A stretch of 64,000 bases of DNA. It comes from Diplosphaera chodatii. Taxonomy: Eukaryota > Chlorophyta > Trebouxiophyceae > Prasiolales > Stichococcaceae. Position 1 is the stretch's first letter; the number at the start of each line of letters is the position of its first letter. A program made the position numbers and the translations under genes. Of this stretch, positions 1 through 11,574 are shown piece by piece. A model generated the notes under the pieces. The model was not told the DNA's origin. It saw nothing but the letters and a program-made list of their open reading frames with translations, and searched no databases. The DNA lies in assembly GCA_032358165.1 (NCBI GenBank), contig JAALGY010000037.1, positions 397,001-461,000 on the forward strand. The letters run 5' to 3'.

Positions 1-1
1 A

Positions 2-348
2 CGACCACAGGACGTGCGTCTGCGCAGGGAGGCACAGGTGCAGCTGGGGGTGCTGCAGCACCTGGCGGGCAATGCTGAGGAGGCGTGGCAGGAGCTGGGC
101 CACGCCGCCGAGCGCACTCCTGAGGTGCAGACCTGATCGTGACAGCATTGCTTGCTGACGCAGTCTCGATCAGCAATTTGTATGCCCCAAGTTTGTTCAA
201 CATCCTGTGACGATCCTCAGCTTTGGCACGCTGTTCACTCTGAGATATGATGCATGTGCTGCAGCATCTGCGCGGCAGCCCCCTGGAGGTGGATCTGGCG
301 GTCCTGCTGGAGAAGGCCCGCCTCATGGTGCAGGCCGCCGCTTGGTGA
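2..348 (+). CDS. 3' end of an unidentified gene (two last exons)
   Basis: Two exons in one frame: 2-124, then a GTGCAG donor at 125, an acceptor ending GCAG at 264, and 265-348 ending in TGA. The joined tail has about 69 residues, is helical and rich in Ala, Leu, Glu and Gln (for example VQLGVLQHLAGNAEEAWQEL), and looks like a repeat or coiled-coil C-terminus. The 5' part lies outside the window and the family is not recognisable. The first codons may still be intron. Phase 0 is kept across the junction, which is the main support. Confidence 0.5.
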
Positions 349-729
349 CAGCTATCAGCATACCTTGCACCGCAATAGAGAACACTTGTATTGTTTGTGG
401 AAGTCATCCTGATGTCGGGGCAGGGCGCTGCAGGCTGCTGTCAGGGCAACATATTCTCCATTTGATTCTACGAGAAGGCCACCGAGGGTCTACTGTTTAC
501 ACTGTTGATGTTGTGCCTATGCTATTGCACTGATATGACGTGGCGCTAGAGTTGTCCTTACGAAGCAGTATAATACTATAAAGTACAGGTTTGCTGAAGT
601 GCAGCACCAGGCACGTATGTCAGTAAGGTACACAGACTGAGCGCAATCGACCAATGCCTTGGGCTGCATCAAAATGGCCAAGCACGTCATCGGGGTAAGA
701 GTGCAGCACATCCCCGCAGCCCAGCACAG
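349..729. other. Intergenic stretch
   Basis: About 380 bases between two convergent gene ends. The only open frames are short and interrupted, without coding character. It probably holds the two 3' untranslated regions. Confidence 0.4.
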
Positions 730-1822
730 CTACTGCCCTCCAGGTGCACCTGGGGGCCCTGCAGCTACTGCCTCGCGCTTCACTGCCACCGGCTGGCTGT
801 GCACGTGCAGCAGGTTGCCTGGTGTCAGCATGGCCTCCTGCGGCGGTGTGCCTGCAATTGCAATGACAAATGACACATATTCACATCGACCTGCTCTTTG
901 CCTTGGCATGAGTTTGACAGTTGCTCCTGGTCCATATGACTGCCACGAATGTTGCACACCTGAAGAGGCGCGCCCTGCTGGCTGCTGCTGTGAAGGGCCT
1001 GCTGCGGCAGTGATGCGATGGCGCGCCCGCTTGTGCGCAAGCCTGAACCTGTCGAGGTAGAGCTTCTCCCGCTCATCCCGGTTGCGGCCATCGATGCCGG
1101 TGTATCGGCGGGCCAACCCCTTGACAGCCTTCTGCAGCGCCTGCAGATCACGGCCAACCGTACTGACTGACCATTGCCAGGCATGCAGCTTTGAGTTGAG
1201 CACATGGCTTGCACAGGCTGAGGTCACAGAACGCGTGTCACGATGAGGACGATGATCACACCTTGCTGCTGTCGCTGCCAACATTCGTGAGCTGCGCCCA
1301 CTTCAGCTGCGCCCAGCTGTAGGCCTCCACCAGGGCGATGATCTCCTGTGTGCATGCAGCCGCTGGAGGTCAAGGGTTTTGTGCAGCGATTGTAGAGCAT
1401 GTCTGCAATGATGTCAGTCTTGCGTGCAGGGTCTCGGTCAGCAGAGGCTACAGCATGCTGCCGGTGGACATACCGTCTCACGCTGCGACTGCAACTCCTT
1501 GGCCTCCTTGGCAGATAGGCTGCTGGCGGTGCGCCGTGGCTTCTTAGGCTGAGTTGCGCCATCCTCGTTTCCGGAACCCTCAGAGCCCGCACGGGTGCCC
1601 TGCGTGGTGGCAGGTGGCCTTAATGGACCAACGCCTGCATCTGCTGTTGTAAAGGATGCCGCACATCTGGCAGCAGTTGTGTCAGAGCGTTGCAACAACA
1701 TCGACATCGAACACCAGGCACCGTACCTGTGTAGAGGCTACCACAGGCTGCGGCCTGACCTGCGCTGGTACAGGAGGCTGCAGCCGCTGGTCCGGCTGAA
1801 TGGCCTGCGGTGGCAAGTGCCC

Positions 1823-1853
<31 letters not shown>

Positions 1854-2821
1854 GCTGCCTGCTGCCGCGCATGTGCTGCCTGCGTGCCATAGCCGAATGT
1901 AAAACATCAATAACACAAGCAAATGCTTCAGCATGAGCGGCTGTAGTAGCCGTTCGACGGTAACACATCATTTGGGAGGCCATGCCGTCACCTTGCATTG
2001 CAGACACCTCTTGCAACATGGCTGTCACAAGTTCGCACCGCATTTGCCTTCAGGCGGCGTTCGTGCACGCGTGCGAATACTGGATCCATATCTGGTGGCG
2101 AGCTCGGCGGCGGCATGATGGCGCGCCGCCGAACCTTGGGCTGCGCTGTTGGCGCCGCCGCCCCTGGCGAGGCTGCTGGTGCTGCTGGTGCTGCAGCTGA
2201 CGCTGGTGCTGCTGCTGCCTGCGCCTGAGCTGCTGATGACGGATGAATTGTGTGGCGCTGTGCGAATGCTGGCTGTGAACCATGGCGGAGCTGCGGTGGC
2301 TGGGCCCAGTCCCAGCGCTCCGACTGCTGTGCTGGTGCGCCTGCTGCAATACATGAGCCATGAGGATTTGGCTCTCACCCAATTAACGATCAGCACGAGC
2401 TAATGTCAGCCCAAGGCGCGTCAGCAGCGCAAGGAATGTTAGCACGATGGTAGCACGTGGAACAGCTGCACAGCTTTCGCCCTGGCTCACCGGGCGCTGC
2501 TGCTGTAAAGTCGGGGGCGCCAAAGGCCTTGAGCAGCTTTTTGCGCACACCCAGCTGATGTACGCCTGCACTGATGTAGAACTGCCCTTGAACATGCGCT
2601 GACGACTTGACTTGCTCTTCTGAGATCACGGCGATGCTGTGCAGGGCACATAGCATGCATAGCGCACCGATGGCCTGTAAATCCTCGTCAGTCAACTCCC
2701 CAGCGAGCAGCATGGAAGCATCGATGTCATGTTTGTGAAGTTTCCCAAGCAGGTCGGGCAGGAACTCCTCAGATATACGTGGGCAGCGCTCTCGTAGCAG
2801 CTGTTCCACGTTCCCACACAT
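730..2821 (-). CDS. SAM-domain protein with Q/A-rich linker and basic C-terminal domain
   Basis: The ATG is at 2821. Exon 1 (2668-2821) and exon 2 (2491-2565) join in phase to give a sterile alpha motif: LTDEDLQAIG, then VHQLGVRKKLLKAFG, the classic helix-5 end of a SAM domain, used for self-association or partner binding. Downstream is a low-complexity linker coded over a CTG/CAG tract (about 1822-1851), an acidic-basic segment ending TASSLSAKEAKELQSQRET near 1480, an exon at 1262-1345 (EIIALVEAYSWAQLKWAQL), and an exon near 1030-1200 with RDLQALQKAVKGLARRY followed by many Arg/Lys. The spaced Trp and basic residues suggest a SANT/trihelix-like DNA-binding region, but that is inference. The last exon runs to a stop at 730. 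Exons between 1500 and 2480 are not certain: the reading frame through the CAG tract could give poly-Gln or poly-Ala. Confidence 0.6.
1822..1851. repeat. (CTG)n/(CAG)n microsatellite
   Basis: About nine to ten perfect CTG units on the plus strand (CAG on the coding minus strand) inside the SAM-domain gene. In the best-looking frame it codes a poly-Gln run followed by a Pro/Gln/Val-rich stretch and a GTACGG donor, but the Ala frame splices in phase to the next exon. Confidence 0.85.
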
Positions 2822-3368
2822 GCTGCCAGAAAGCTCAACGCCAGTGCGCTACGTCCATGCGCAGGTTCCAATACCTATGAGGAGATCAATGGTCTGAAGG
2901 CATGGCGCAAAGCAATGAAAGCATGCACTATATATGCGACGTTGCCCACGCTGGCCTGTGTGATGGGTTGTTTTGAGCGCCCTGCAGCATATCGCTGGCA
3001 AGTGCCATGTCAGCAACATGTGCAGCGTCTCTGCAATGGCATGATGCAGTCATGCAGGCACTCTAGGCGGCAGAGCAAACGGGATACAGGTTGAGTTTGT
3101 GAGGTGCAGGGCGGTGCATGCCGGTAGCGTGGGCTGCTTAGATAGTGCCAGCATGTCGACACCTCCCAGCGCCCAACAGCACATGTGATCTCTTAACACC
3201 TGAGCGTTGGCGGGTGTTCTGTGTGATCAAATTCTACAACAAGTCCGGCTTAGCCTTCGAAAGCGTTGTCGCTGGCCGAACGTCATTCTGTAGATTGCTC
3301 AGCCTGCAGCGCAGCTACCCTACGGCGTCTCAATGGCATAGCGAGGTGCACTGACCAGAAACTCCGTG
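2822..3368. other. Intergenic, likely shared upstream region
   Basis: About 550 bases between two divergently oriented genes, the SAM-domain gene (-) and the MFS transporter (+). It contains TATATATG-like sequence near 2929-2936 but no clear promoter element. No gene is seen here. Confidence 0.35.
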
Positions 3369-6300
3369 ATGCTGCTGTCACCAGCAGGCAGCACAAGTTG
3401 CAGCCTACCGGCCACACCAGCAGAGGAGCTGCGGTCCTTGACAAGTGCCCATCTTGGCACGGTGCCGTATAGTATCCCCAGGACCTGCAGTACTGGCACC
3501 AGGCATGTGCGGTGCACCAGCAGCTGTGCACAACAGATCCGATGCACACGTCGGCGGAGACTGTTTCGCACAAGAGCAGTTTCTGCGGTGCCGCCCTCAG
3601 CAGACTCAGCCGATGTGCAGCAAGCTTGGCACCTCGTCCAGTGCGTCTGGCGGGACCTGCTGGATGCTGCAGGCAGCCATACGCCCAGCGATGCCTCAGC
3701 AGCATTGGCGCTGCAGCGTGTAGGAAACAGTGCCCAGCAAACGCTGCTGATGCTATACCTGCTGCGCTCCGGGTGCAGTGCCACACAAATATCGGCAGTG
3801 GGAGCAGCCGACATCTGCCAGCAGTCAGACTCGGCAGGGCCCGCTGCACCACAGCACCCAACAGTCTTGGCACTTGGTGCCCAAGGCCAGACTAGCAGCA
3901 GCACCGGCAGCAACAGCAGCAAAGGTGGGGCCTTGAGACCGCCGGGTGCCACAGCTCAGGCGGTGGCAGGGCAGCCAGAGTCGCACGGTAGCGGTGGCGG
4001 CAGCGGCGGCAGTGGCAAGGCGACCAAGGCGCGAAGACCAGACATAGGCACATTGTGGGGCTTATTGGTGTTGGGCCTGGCCTACGTGCACCACAGCACT
4101 ACAGGTATGCATGATGTCACCTGTGCATGCGCTGAGAGGCTCTCGCAACTCTACCCGTGTAACTGCGGGCAGTCATGGTCGTGGGTTTGCTTTTCTTGGT
4201 TCGAAGTTGTAAAATGAGCATGGCTTCTTCCTGCAGGGTTTGCCCTCCCGGCATTGTTACCGCTCATCAATGAGGACCTGCATCTGACAGACGCACAGGG
4301 GGCGCTGCTCACATCCGGCTACACTGTGAGTTGCCTTGTGCACCGCTTGGTGACATGCGGTAGTGTTGCATACATCAGGTAAGGGTCCGAGGACTATGGT
4401 GCAGAGCATTGCAAAACTTTGACGGTGTTTTGCACATGCGGCACAGGTGCTGTATGCGGCTGCTCTGGTGCCAGTGGGCCTTCTGGCTGACAAGGCTGAT
4501 CGCCCACGCCTGCTGGCTGCTGGCATTGCTGCGTGGTCTGTATTGACCATGGCTGCATCTCAGGTACACAGATTGTGTCTGTATGTGCTGTGCATGTGTT
4601 TCAAGGCATTTCAGCCTGCAAGCATAGGGGTGCAGGCTCATGTGTGCAACCTACATGTCCTGTTGATCATCCTGGCAGCATCATGCAGGTCAATGGTTTT
4701 GCAGCGCTCATCATCTTGCGGGTTGGCTTTGCAATCGCACAGGCCGCTCAGAACCCTGTCTGCTTTGGTGGGTGCTGGGTGTGTGGGAATTTGCTGGGGA
4801 TGCAGTCACACGTGTCGACAACTGTCAGAGTGATTTGTGGTGCACAGCCTATCTCAAGGTGTGTACTGCATGCAGGCTTGATCCCCGAGCTGTTTCCTGA
4901 GCAGCGCACAACAGCAATGGCAGCCTACAACTCTGCCATCTACATGGGGCGAGCCCTGTCGTTTGGCGCAGTCATCCTGGCGGGCCAGCTTGGCATCCCG
5001 ACCGGCGACATCGGCATCCGGATGGTGAGGACGCTGTGCCATGTGACAGCGACTGGTACTGTTGCCGGTCATGTGCCAGCTCAGTTTGTCGTGTCAGTGG
5101 TTGCATCGGACTTGGTGGATTCGGCAGCGCCCTCAATCCGTTATCGTATGCACTGCAGGTGCCACTGGATGCGGTGGACCCATCACGGCAGAGCCTGCTG
5201 TACACACAGGGCGACCAGGCGGCAGTGACGCCAATCTACGACTATGACTTCTCCATCCTGTATGGCGCTGCCGCCCAGTCCTCCTGGCGTGAGATCCTGT
5301 GGTGCGTAGGTGCTCTGGCTTGACTTGTGCACCCTTGCATGCCAGATGGCTACCTGGCAAACCTGCTGCTGGAGCATGGAGGACACTCGGCAACATGCCA
5401 TAATATCCATGTCTACATTGCAGGTGGGTCGGGCCCCCAGGGCTGGCAATCGCCTGCCTCGCTCTGCTGACGCTGGATGAGCCGCGGGCGCCCCCAGGCG
5501 CCGGGCTGACGGGGCCCCCGGCAGCCTCCTCACGCTTCCTGCCATCTTCGTCCTCCTCCAACTCCACGTAAACCAAAGCCATGTCCTCGTGCCTGGTTTT
5601 GCTGCTCGTCCCCACCACTTGGTCAACCAACAGGTCGGCTTCCCACTGGCCATGCTCATGCCTGCTTTGGGGCCACAGGTCCCAGAAGCGGGACGCACTC
5701 AGCCAGAAGGCAGGCACAGGCGGATCCAGCAGCATGGGCAGCGGACCTGTTGCACCAGCAGCAGGAGCAGCAAGTGCGGCAGTGGCAGCGCAAACTGAGT
5801 CCAAGGATTCCACGCAGACTTGGCAGATGGTGAAGACGCTGCTAACATCGCCAGGCTTCCAGGTACCTTGCTCTGGTTGACTGCTGGCGGGCACGATGCA
5901 GCCCAAAGTCAACGTGTGCATGTGACATACCGATGAGTGTTACTAAATTGAAAGAAAGGAACGCCCACCTTGCATGCAGGCTGTGACATGGGCGAGCGCC
6001 ATGAATGATGTTGGCAGCTGGGCGCTTGTGGCCTGGCAAGCCACATTCTACCAGGTGAGCTGTCTGGTCACTACCAAGATGTCGAGCAGGCCCACGGCTC
6101 GAGAAACAATGGGGACCTGCCCTTGGTGACCATCATAATGTTCCTGCTTCGTCCCACGTACAGCGTGTTTTCGAGCTGGGGCCCGATGTGTATGCGCCAC
6201 TGCTGGCGGCCATCATCCCGGTGGGCGGGATCATTGGCGGCGTGGGCGGCGGCCTGGCTGGCGACTGGCTGTCCCGCAAGGGCAGCCGTGCCTGGCTCAC

Positions 6301-7075
6301 CTCTGGTGAAAACCCCTTCCGCTGTCGGCTCGATGCTACATTGTTTGACATGCAACAGCATGCATGTGGCTTGGACTCCCGCAGGTCTGGCCTGCCGATG
6401 GGTAGTGATCAAGGCCAGAATGGCGTGCTGGGCTGTTGCATGACCACCAAATGGGAATAATGCCTGTGCACAGGCGCTTCCATTGCAGCGGGCCCTGTGC
6501 TTGCGGTGTCCATATTGGCCCCTGACTACCAGCAGTCCTTTGCTGCGCTGCTCATTGGGTTTGCGCTGTCAGAGTGCTGGCGGGCTCCTAGTGCCATCAT
6601 GGTGCGGCACCAAGATGACCTGCTGACATGTTTCATGAACATGCATCCCTGTTGCAACTAGCAGAGACGCATCTCTCTTGAGGCTGTGCCCAAGTGGGGT
6701 GGCGTACCTGCAGGTGCGAGATGTGTCACCGCCGAACGCTGGGTCAACGGCGTCGGCTATCCACCTGTGCATCCGCAACTTCGTTGGTGGCTGTGGACCC
6801 CTGGGTGCGCATTCACACCATACATACCGGTTGCACATTTGCACATCTCGAACGTGTCCTCACCCTTCCACAGGAAAGGGTGAGGGTTTGCAGGCGTATC
6901 GACACTGATTGTGAGTGCCTCTTCACCCGTAGGTGTGGCATGGCTCAGCGAACGAGTGGGCCTGCAGCACGCAATGCTGCTGGTGCCCAGCTGCTACGTG
7001 CTGTCTGGTATATTCTTTTGGTATGCAGAGGGCTTGACAAAGGCCGAAGCGGCTGCCAAGAAAAGCGCTTCATGA
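3369..7075 (+). CDS. Major facilitator superfamily transporter, spinster-like
   Basis: Many exons join in phase into a 12-helix MFS protein. TM1 is near 4054-4105 (LWGLLVLGLAYVHHSTTG). An exon at about 4238-4324 leads into the VPVGLLADKADRPR loop, the MFS motif A between TM2 and TM3. Others carry LIPELFPEQRTTAMAAYNS (from 4878), a hydrophilic central loop (about 5480-5860, poly-Ser then Ala-rich), a second motif-A-like loop GGLAGDWLSRKGSR (about 6247-6288), and a last exon ending at TGA 7073-7075. The ELFPEQRTTAMAAYNSAIYMG motif resembles spinster-type (lysolipid/sphingolipid) carriers, but the substrate cannot be read from sequence. A long Ser/Gly/Ala-rich cytosolic N-terminus precedes TM1. 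The start is uncertain: 3369 is the first ATG of the open frame, and the true start may be downstream. Confidence 0.8.
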
Positions 7076-7520
7076 CCGCCGCAACATCTTGAATGCATCA
7101 GTGGCGCTTGTGCATCAATTTTGCGCTCGAGGTATTCATGTACTGCAGGGAGACCGCACTGTTTACCATTCTTTGTGTGTGTGGGGGAGGTACCTACAGC
7201 ACATCAGACAAATGTCCACGGGTAGATCTGCTGGTGGAACATGTGTCGGACGTGCACATACTTGAGGGTGTGACGACCTCTTTGATGCTCCCGCTTTATT
7301 GCCAGATGTCTGCAAAGAATGTCTGCCGTTCGAGCTTCTGCACACAAACCAGGCCTAGGTCCTAAGCGCCTGAGCTGACATGCTGCACGTCTGAGCATGT
7401 GCATTGGTTCAGACAAAGTTTTCCGAAGCTGCCCAAGTTCCGCCTGCCTTGCCCGTGCGAACCAGTCACAGTCAGATCCAGGTTTGAGCAGCCCCATGCT
7501 GAGCCGTGCCAGCTTTGCAG
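7076..7520. other. Intergenic between convergent genes
   Basis: About 445 bases between the ends of the MFS gene and the next minus-strand gene. No frame with coding character was found. Confidence 0.35.
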
Positions 7521-9002
7521 TCACTCAGCGAACAAATCGTCCAGCCCATCATCGTCCTCATCGTCCTTTGCTGGTGTCTGCTCTGCGGCCTGCATACAGA
7601 CAATGGTATATAGACTGGCACCCATGCAAGGACCTTATTGACCGACGGCATGGGACAGGTGGGCAGCGATGCGGCGCTCGGGGTAGCAAGTGGTCAGATG
7701 GCACACCCCATTGCTGCTGCTGGGCGTCTCTTGCTCCGGAGCATCCTCCTCCTTTCGACCGTACACATCGATCGACATGTCCTGCAGCACAAACAGCAAT
7801 AGTTTACGCTAGCCCACACACAGCGCCAGGAGCGCATGTGTGGGGTTACACACACGTGCAGGTAGCCCGAACTCGCCTGCTTGATGTTGTCAGCATCGTT
7901 GACAACGTTTTCCATGTTCAGCACTCGCTTCTGATCAACGCTGTAGTTGAAGTTTGACCTGCTTGCCCCAAGCGGCACAATATCCCTGCAGGCAGTGGCG
8001 GGAGGGTGAGTGATATTGGCAGGGGACAATCCACCCCTGCAGACATCAGCACCAGCCTCAGACACATGAGATGCATGCGTCTGCGATGCAGTGGAACAAG
8101 GCAACTGCGCTTTTGCAGCTTGAAGCAGATTCTGTCAGGAACCGTGTACACTCACAGCAGGTTGTCCTGGGCATGGGGCCGCAGCCAAGTCCGAGCGGTG
8201 GCGTCGCATCGGAAGTCATAGTCATCGCAGAAGGCGGCCTCCGCAAACTCCTCAGGCAGCTTGGACTTGTCCCGCGCCATCGCGTCGCCCAGCGTCACTC
8301 CTGCCACTGCCTTGAAGCATGTCTGTGCACCTGCAGAGGTCAAGATGTGTGTTACGTGGTGGGGTGCGCTTTCCTGGTGGGGCGGTGCGGCATGCCATGT
8401 GCTCATGCTGCCGTCGAAGAATTTGCTGGCTTCAAAGGTTGCACGCGCGACGATGTATCCCAGCTTGGAGAACGGCGCTCGCCTGCCACCATGCACTCCA
8501 GCGAGTTGGCGGACACCGGCTCAATGACGAACACGTCCTGCAGCTTGCCGCCGTCCTCGCCGCGCTCGAAACAGTGCGCCAGACCCTGCAGCCCAAGCAT
8601 CAGAGAAGATCACTCGACGGATTACTTCACACGGGATGCGTTTTGGAATCCTCTAATCTGGTCCTCGATGCAGCAGCGCGGTTGCGCCATGTCGCAAATA
8701 TTCAGCTGAACGCCTGATATGCTCACCAGTACGACGTACGAGTCCCTCGGCGTTGTCCATTCTGCGCCATATGTCAGCGTGTCCACCGCTGCTGCAATAA
8801 CGGCATGCCTTGCGGCAGGCTGGCAGATCTGCTGGCATGGTGGAGGCTGCCAAGTGTGGCGGCCGCCGCCCGCACAGAGGCGGTGACTACGGTGTGTCAA
8901 AGAAGCTGTCCGTTGCCGAATGCACGGTGTAGCAGGCACCGTGTGTTGGCATACTCTATGGCCACAACCCGGTTGCAGATGGCTCGACATGGCCGACACC
9001 AT
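7521..9002 (-). CDS. Conserved hypothetical protein, probably plastid-targeted
   Basis: Starts at ATG 9002. Exon 1 (8727-9002) codes an Arg/Ser/Thr/His-rich, acid-poor leader like a transit peptide, then LTYGAEWTTPRDSYVVL. Following exons, in phase: one ending at 8585 (GLAHCFERGEDGGKLQDVF, then IEPVSANSLECMVAG), one with FKAVAGVTLGDAMARDKSKL and DDYDFRCDATAR, one at 7877-7985 (LDIVPLGASRSNFNYSVDQ, then MENVVNDADNIKQ), one with DMSIDVYGRKEEDAPEQE, and a last exon with an acidic tail (KDDEDDDGLDDLFAE) ending at 7521. Two introns must start with GC (CAG|GCGAGC and CAG|GCGAGT) for the frame to hold. I do not recognise the family. The globular core looks conserved rather than random. Plastid location is inferred from the leader only. 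Confidence 0.65.
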
Positions 9003-9523
9003 TTATCACTGACTGGGTATCAGCAGTTCAGGTGTGCAGCCAGATCACACAGGCTAAATCTGTCAGCAGGTATTATACAAAGGAGCACCCTGAGGTGAGG
9101 GCCGGTTTGCAAACATGTTGCAACCCGGCTTGATCTTGTCCGCCAGGCACGTGCGGCCTGATCTTTGCAGGTTGGACAATGGGCATCCAACTTTGGACAC
9201 TGGACCAGTCCTAGTGTATGCTGCGCTGGTCTGATTGGAGCGGACATTGGCCATTTCGACCAATAGGGTGACATCATGTTTGCTCGATGGTCAGCAGAGC
9301 TCAGCTGGACAACCACAGCAAGCAGCATGCTCTGTTGCATAAAGGGTCTATCTTGCCGGCGCTGATGACCCATGCCCCATCACGCCACATCAATTGGTAC
9401 GGTACTCCCGCGGCGGCCTGTCATCAGCAGCAGATCATCATCAGCAGCAGCAAGGCAACCGGGCCGACAGGCGCTTCACAAACAGAACTTGCGAACGGCA
9501 CGTGCAGGTGACACGAAAGCCCA
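9003..9523. other. Gap between two minus-strand genes
   Basis: About 520 bases between the start of the 7.5-9.0 kb gene and the end of the bL19 gene. It contains no recognisable exon and probably holds a 3' UTR and a promoter. Confidence 0.35.
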
Positions 9524-10592
9524 TCACCTGTCCCGCAGGTAGTACAGCTTGGCGCGGCGGACCTTCCGCTGCGCCAGCACCTTGATCTCCTGAATCTGCG
9601 GTGAGAACCTACAGGGACACACGGACCGGAAAGTTTGTGGTATGTTGATGCGACACAGCCATTGCCGTTTTGCACCAGAACCAGCTGGGTCTGCCAGTCG
9701 GCTCTGCAAGAAAAGGCAGAATCTGAGACTGCAGTGCCACGACACTTACAGCGGGAAGGTACGCTCCATGCCGCCAGCCGTGCCCATGTGGTTGCGAATG
9801 GTGAAGGTGGTGCGTATGCCACGGTTGCGGCGGGCGATGCACAGGCCCTTGGTGATAGCCACCCGTCGCCTGTTCTCCGGGATGACCTGTGCAAGGTTGA
9901 AGCAGCCACTGTTGCCGCCATTGGTTGCAACTGCCTGATGAAGCCGACTGTCACCATGTGCCACGGCACCGTGGCACGGGCTGTAGCATGAGGGCAGGTA
10001 CTTGTGGACAGGCAGCTTACCAGCTTGACCTCCAGCACAGAACCGGGCCCAAAGTCTGGGATGTTGGATGCTGCCACCCGCTGCTTCACCTGTTCGCCCT
10101 CCAGCACCTGCGCATACAACACAAGTGCTGCAGACTCCAATCTGGCAATCATATACACCAGCCTTGTACACTGTGGAAATGGTCAACAAAGCGGTAACTA
10201 GTGGTATGTCCATAGGTTGCTGCCAGCAGTATCATCAATCGAGAGGATGCTTGAGGTTCAGTGGACAGATCGTTCGGATAACTGACCTGCAGCATGTTGC
10301 CCATGCGCTTCGGCAACGTCTTGCGTTTCTGCAGCAGCCGCGTGAAGGTCCAGGGTGGCGGCGGCTGACCGGGCCCCGGGTTCGCTGACGGCTCACGAGC
10401 TGGAGGCTGGGAGGCAACGGCTGCTGACTCCTCGGCTGCAGCGGCCGCGAACGTGCGCTGGCTGCTGCGCTGTCCTGCAGTTGCAAGCTGACAGGATGCG
10501 CTGGGTCTGAGGGCTGCAGCGCAGGCGCTCGGGACGCCACATGACGCTGCAGCTGCAAGCCGCCATGCAGCAAGGCTGTGGCATGCCGCCAT
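9524..10592 (-). CDS. Organellar large-subunit ribosomal protein bL19
   Basis: Four exons in phase: 10287-10592, 10021-10107, 9750-9886, 9524-9608. The bacterial-type L19 core is complete: GEQVKQRV, PDFGPGSVLEVKL, VIPENRRRVAITKGLCIARR, GIRTTFTIRN, then LFSPQIQEIKVL and the signature end KVRRAKLYYLRDR. bL19 sits at the interface of large and small subunits. The ATG at 10592 opens a leader rich in Ala, Ser, Arg and Cys without acidic residues, followed by a Pro-rich linker, as expected for import into mitochondria or plastid; which organelle cannot be decided. The same frame stays open to about 10892, so an ATG further upstream is possible. Total length with this start is about 204 residues against about 115 in bacteria, the difference being the N-terminal extension. 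Confidence 0.92.
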
Positions 10593-11301
10593 GAGCGGCG
10601 GGCTGTGACGTGCTGCTGTGCAGCCGCTGGTTGCCGAAGTGCTCTCGCGGGCTCCCGCCGATGAGATGCGCCGCACAGCAGGGGAGGCCGACGCCGCAAA
10701 AGCCGTGGACGCATGATGTGCATGGGATAGCATGGCCACAACAGCGAGGGGTGCCGCTCCGTGCATGTGACCTATGCACCAGCTGCTGATGACCGAGCGC
10801 TGCGCAGCATGCTGCAGCAAGCTGTGCATGCTCGGCACCTGCACTGATGGCCCGGTATGCAGCAAACACCCAGCCAGAGTGTGCGGGTGCAAACGCCGTT
10901 GTCAACTGCAAAGTGCTTCCGTATCAACACCTGATCACTTTCTCGAGACACCCTTGCAGTTGTGTTGCACCCGTGGAGCGGGTGCAAACGCCGACTGTCG
11001 GCCCCCTGTGCCCCCGCCAAATTCACTGCTGCAAGATGGCCATGCTGGTTGTCAGAATTACCCCTCTGCAATCTTTCGGTACGTGCTCGGCCCGTGCTCT
11101 GCGTTACCTAAGGCTCGCTCGGTGCCCAGGGCTGGCTGCAGGGTGGCAGTGCAGAGACCACCCGATAGTGGGCAACAGAGCGAGCCACTCGTGCAAGGCG
11201 GGTGGCTGGCAGCAGAGCAGCTTGCTGACGGTGACAGCAACAGCTCGTGCCTCAGAGCCGCAGGTGCCCACCGTTGACGTGCTGCGGCAGCACCCGCCGT
11301 C
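10593..11301. other. Divergent intergenic region
   Basis: About 700 bases between the starts of the bL19 gene (-) and SF3B5 (+), the likely promoter region for both. The bL19 frame continues open into its left half, so part could be coding if translation begins further upstream. Confidence 0.4.
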
Positions 11302-11574
11302 ATGGCAACGCTTCAGGACCGCTTCAACATCAACAGCCAGCTCGAGCACCTGCAGGCGAAGTATATTGGCACCGGCCATGCCGACCTCCAGCGCTTTGAG
11401 TGGGCAGTGAACATTGCGCGGGACAGCTATGCATCGTACACGGGGCACCACCCCATGTTACAATACTTTGCCATCGCACAGAACGAGTCTGTTGGTCGCG
11501 TGCGCTATGAGTTTCTGCAGAAGATGCTGCTGCCATGCGGCGTGCCCCCAGCTAGCGGCAGGGACGAGGACTGA
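11302..11574 (+). CDS. SF3B5: Splicing factor 3B subunit 5 (SF3b10)
   Basis: Single-exon gene of 90 residues, the usual length of this family (about 86). It carries the near-invariant core SQLEHLQAKYIGTGHADLQR, then RDSYASYTGHHPMLQYFAIA, QNESVGRVRYEFLQKMLLPC and a short polar tail. SF3B5 is a small subunit of the SF3b complex in the U2 snRNP, packing against SF3B1 and SF3B3 during branch-site recognition. The ATG at 11302 is the only plausible start. Lack of introns stands out in this intron-dense window but is common for this short gene. Confidence 0.97.
   Translation: MATLQDRFNINSQLEHLQAKYIGTGHADLQRFEWAVNIARDSYASYTGHHPMLQYFAIAQNESVGRVRYEFLQKMLLPCGVPPASGRDED

Noticed and set aside
3283..3952. 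Minus-strand open frames of about 200 codons upstream of the MFS transporter
   Set aside because: Two overlapping frames on the same strand, both Cys/Trp/Arg-rich without motif or splice context; the plus-strand frame reaching TM1 is better supported.
8071..8709. Plus-strand open frame of 212 codons
   Set aside because: Antisense to the well-joined exons of the minus-strand 7.5-9.0 kb gene.
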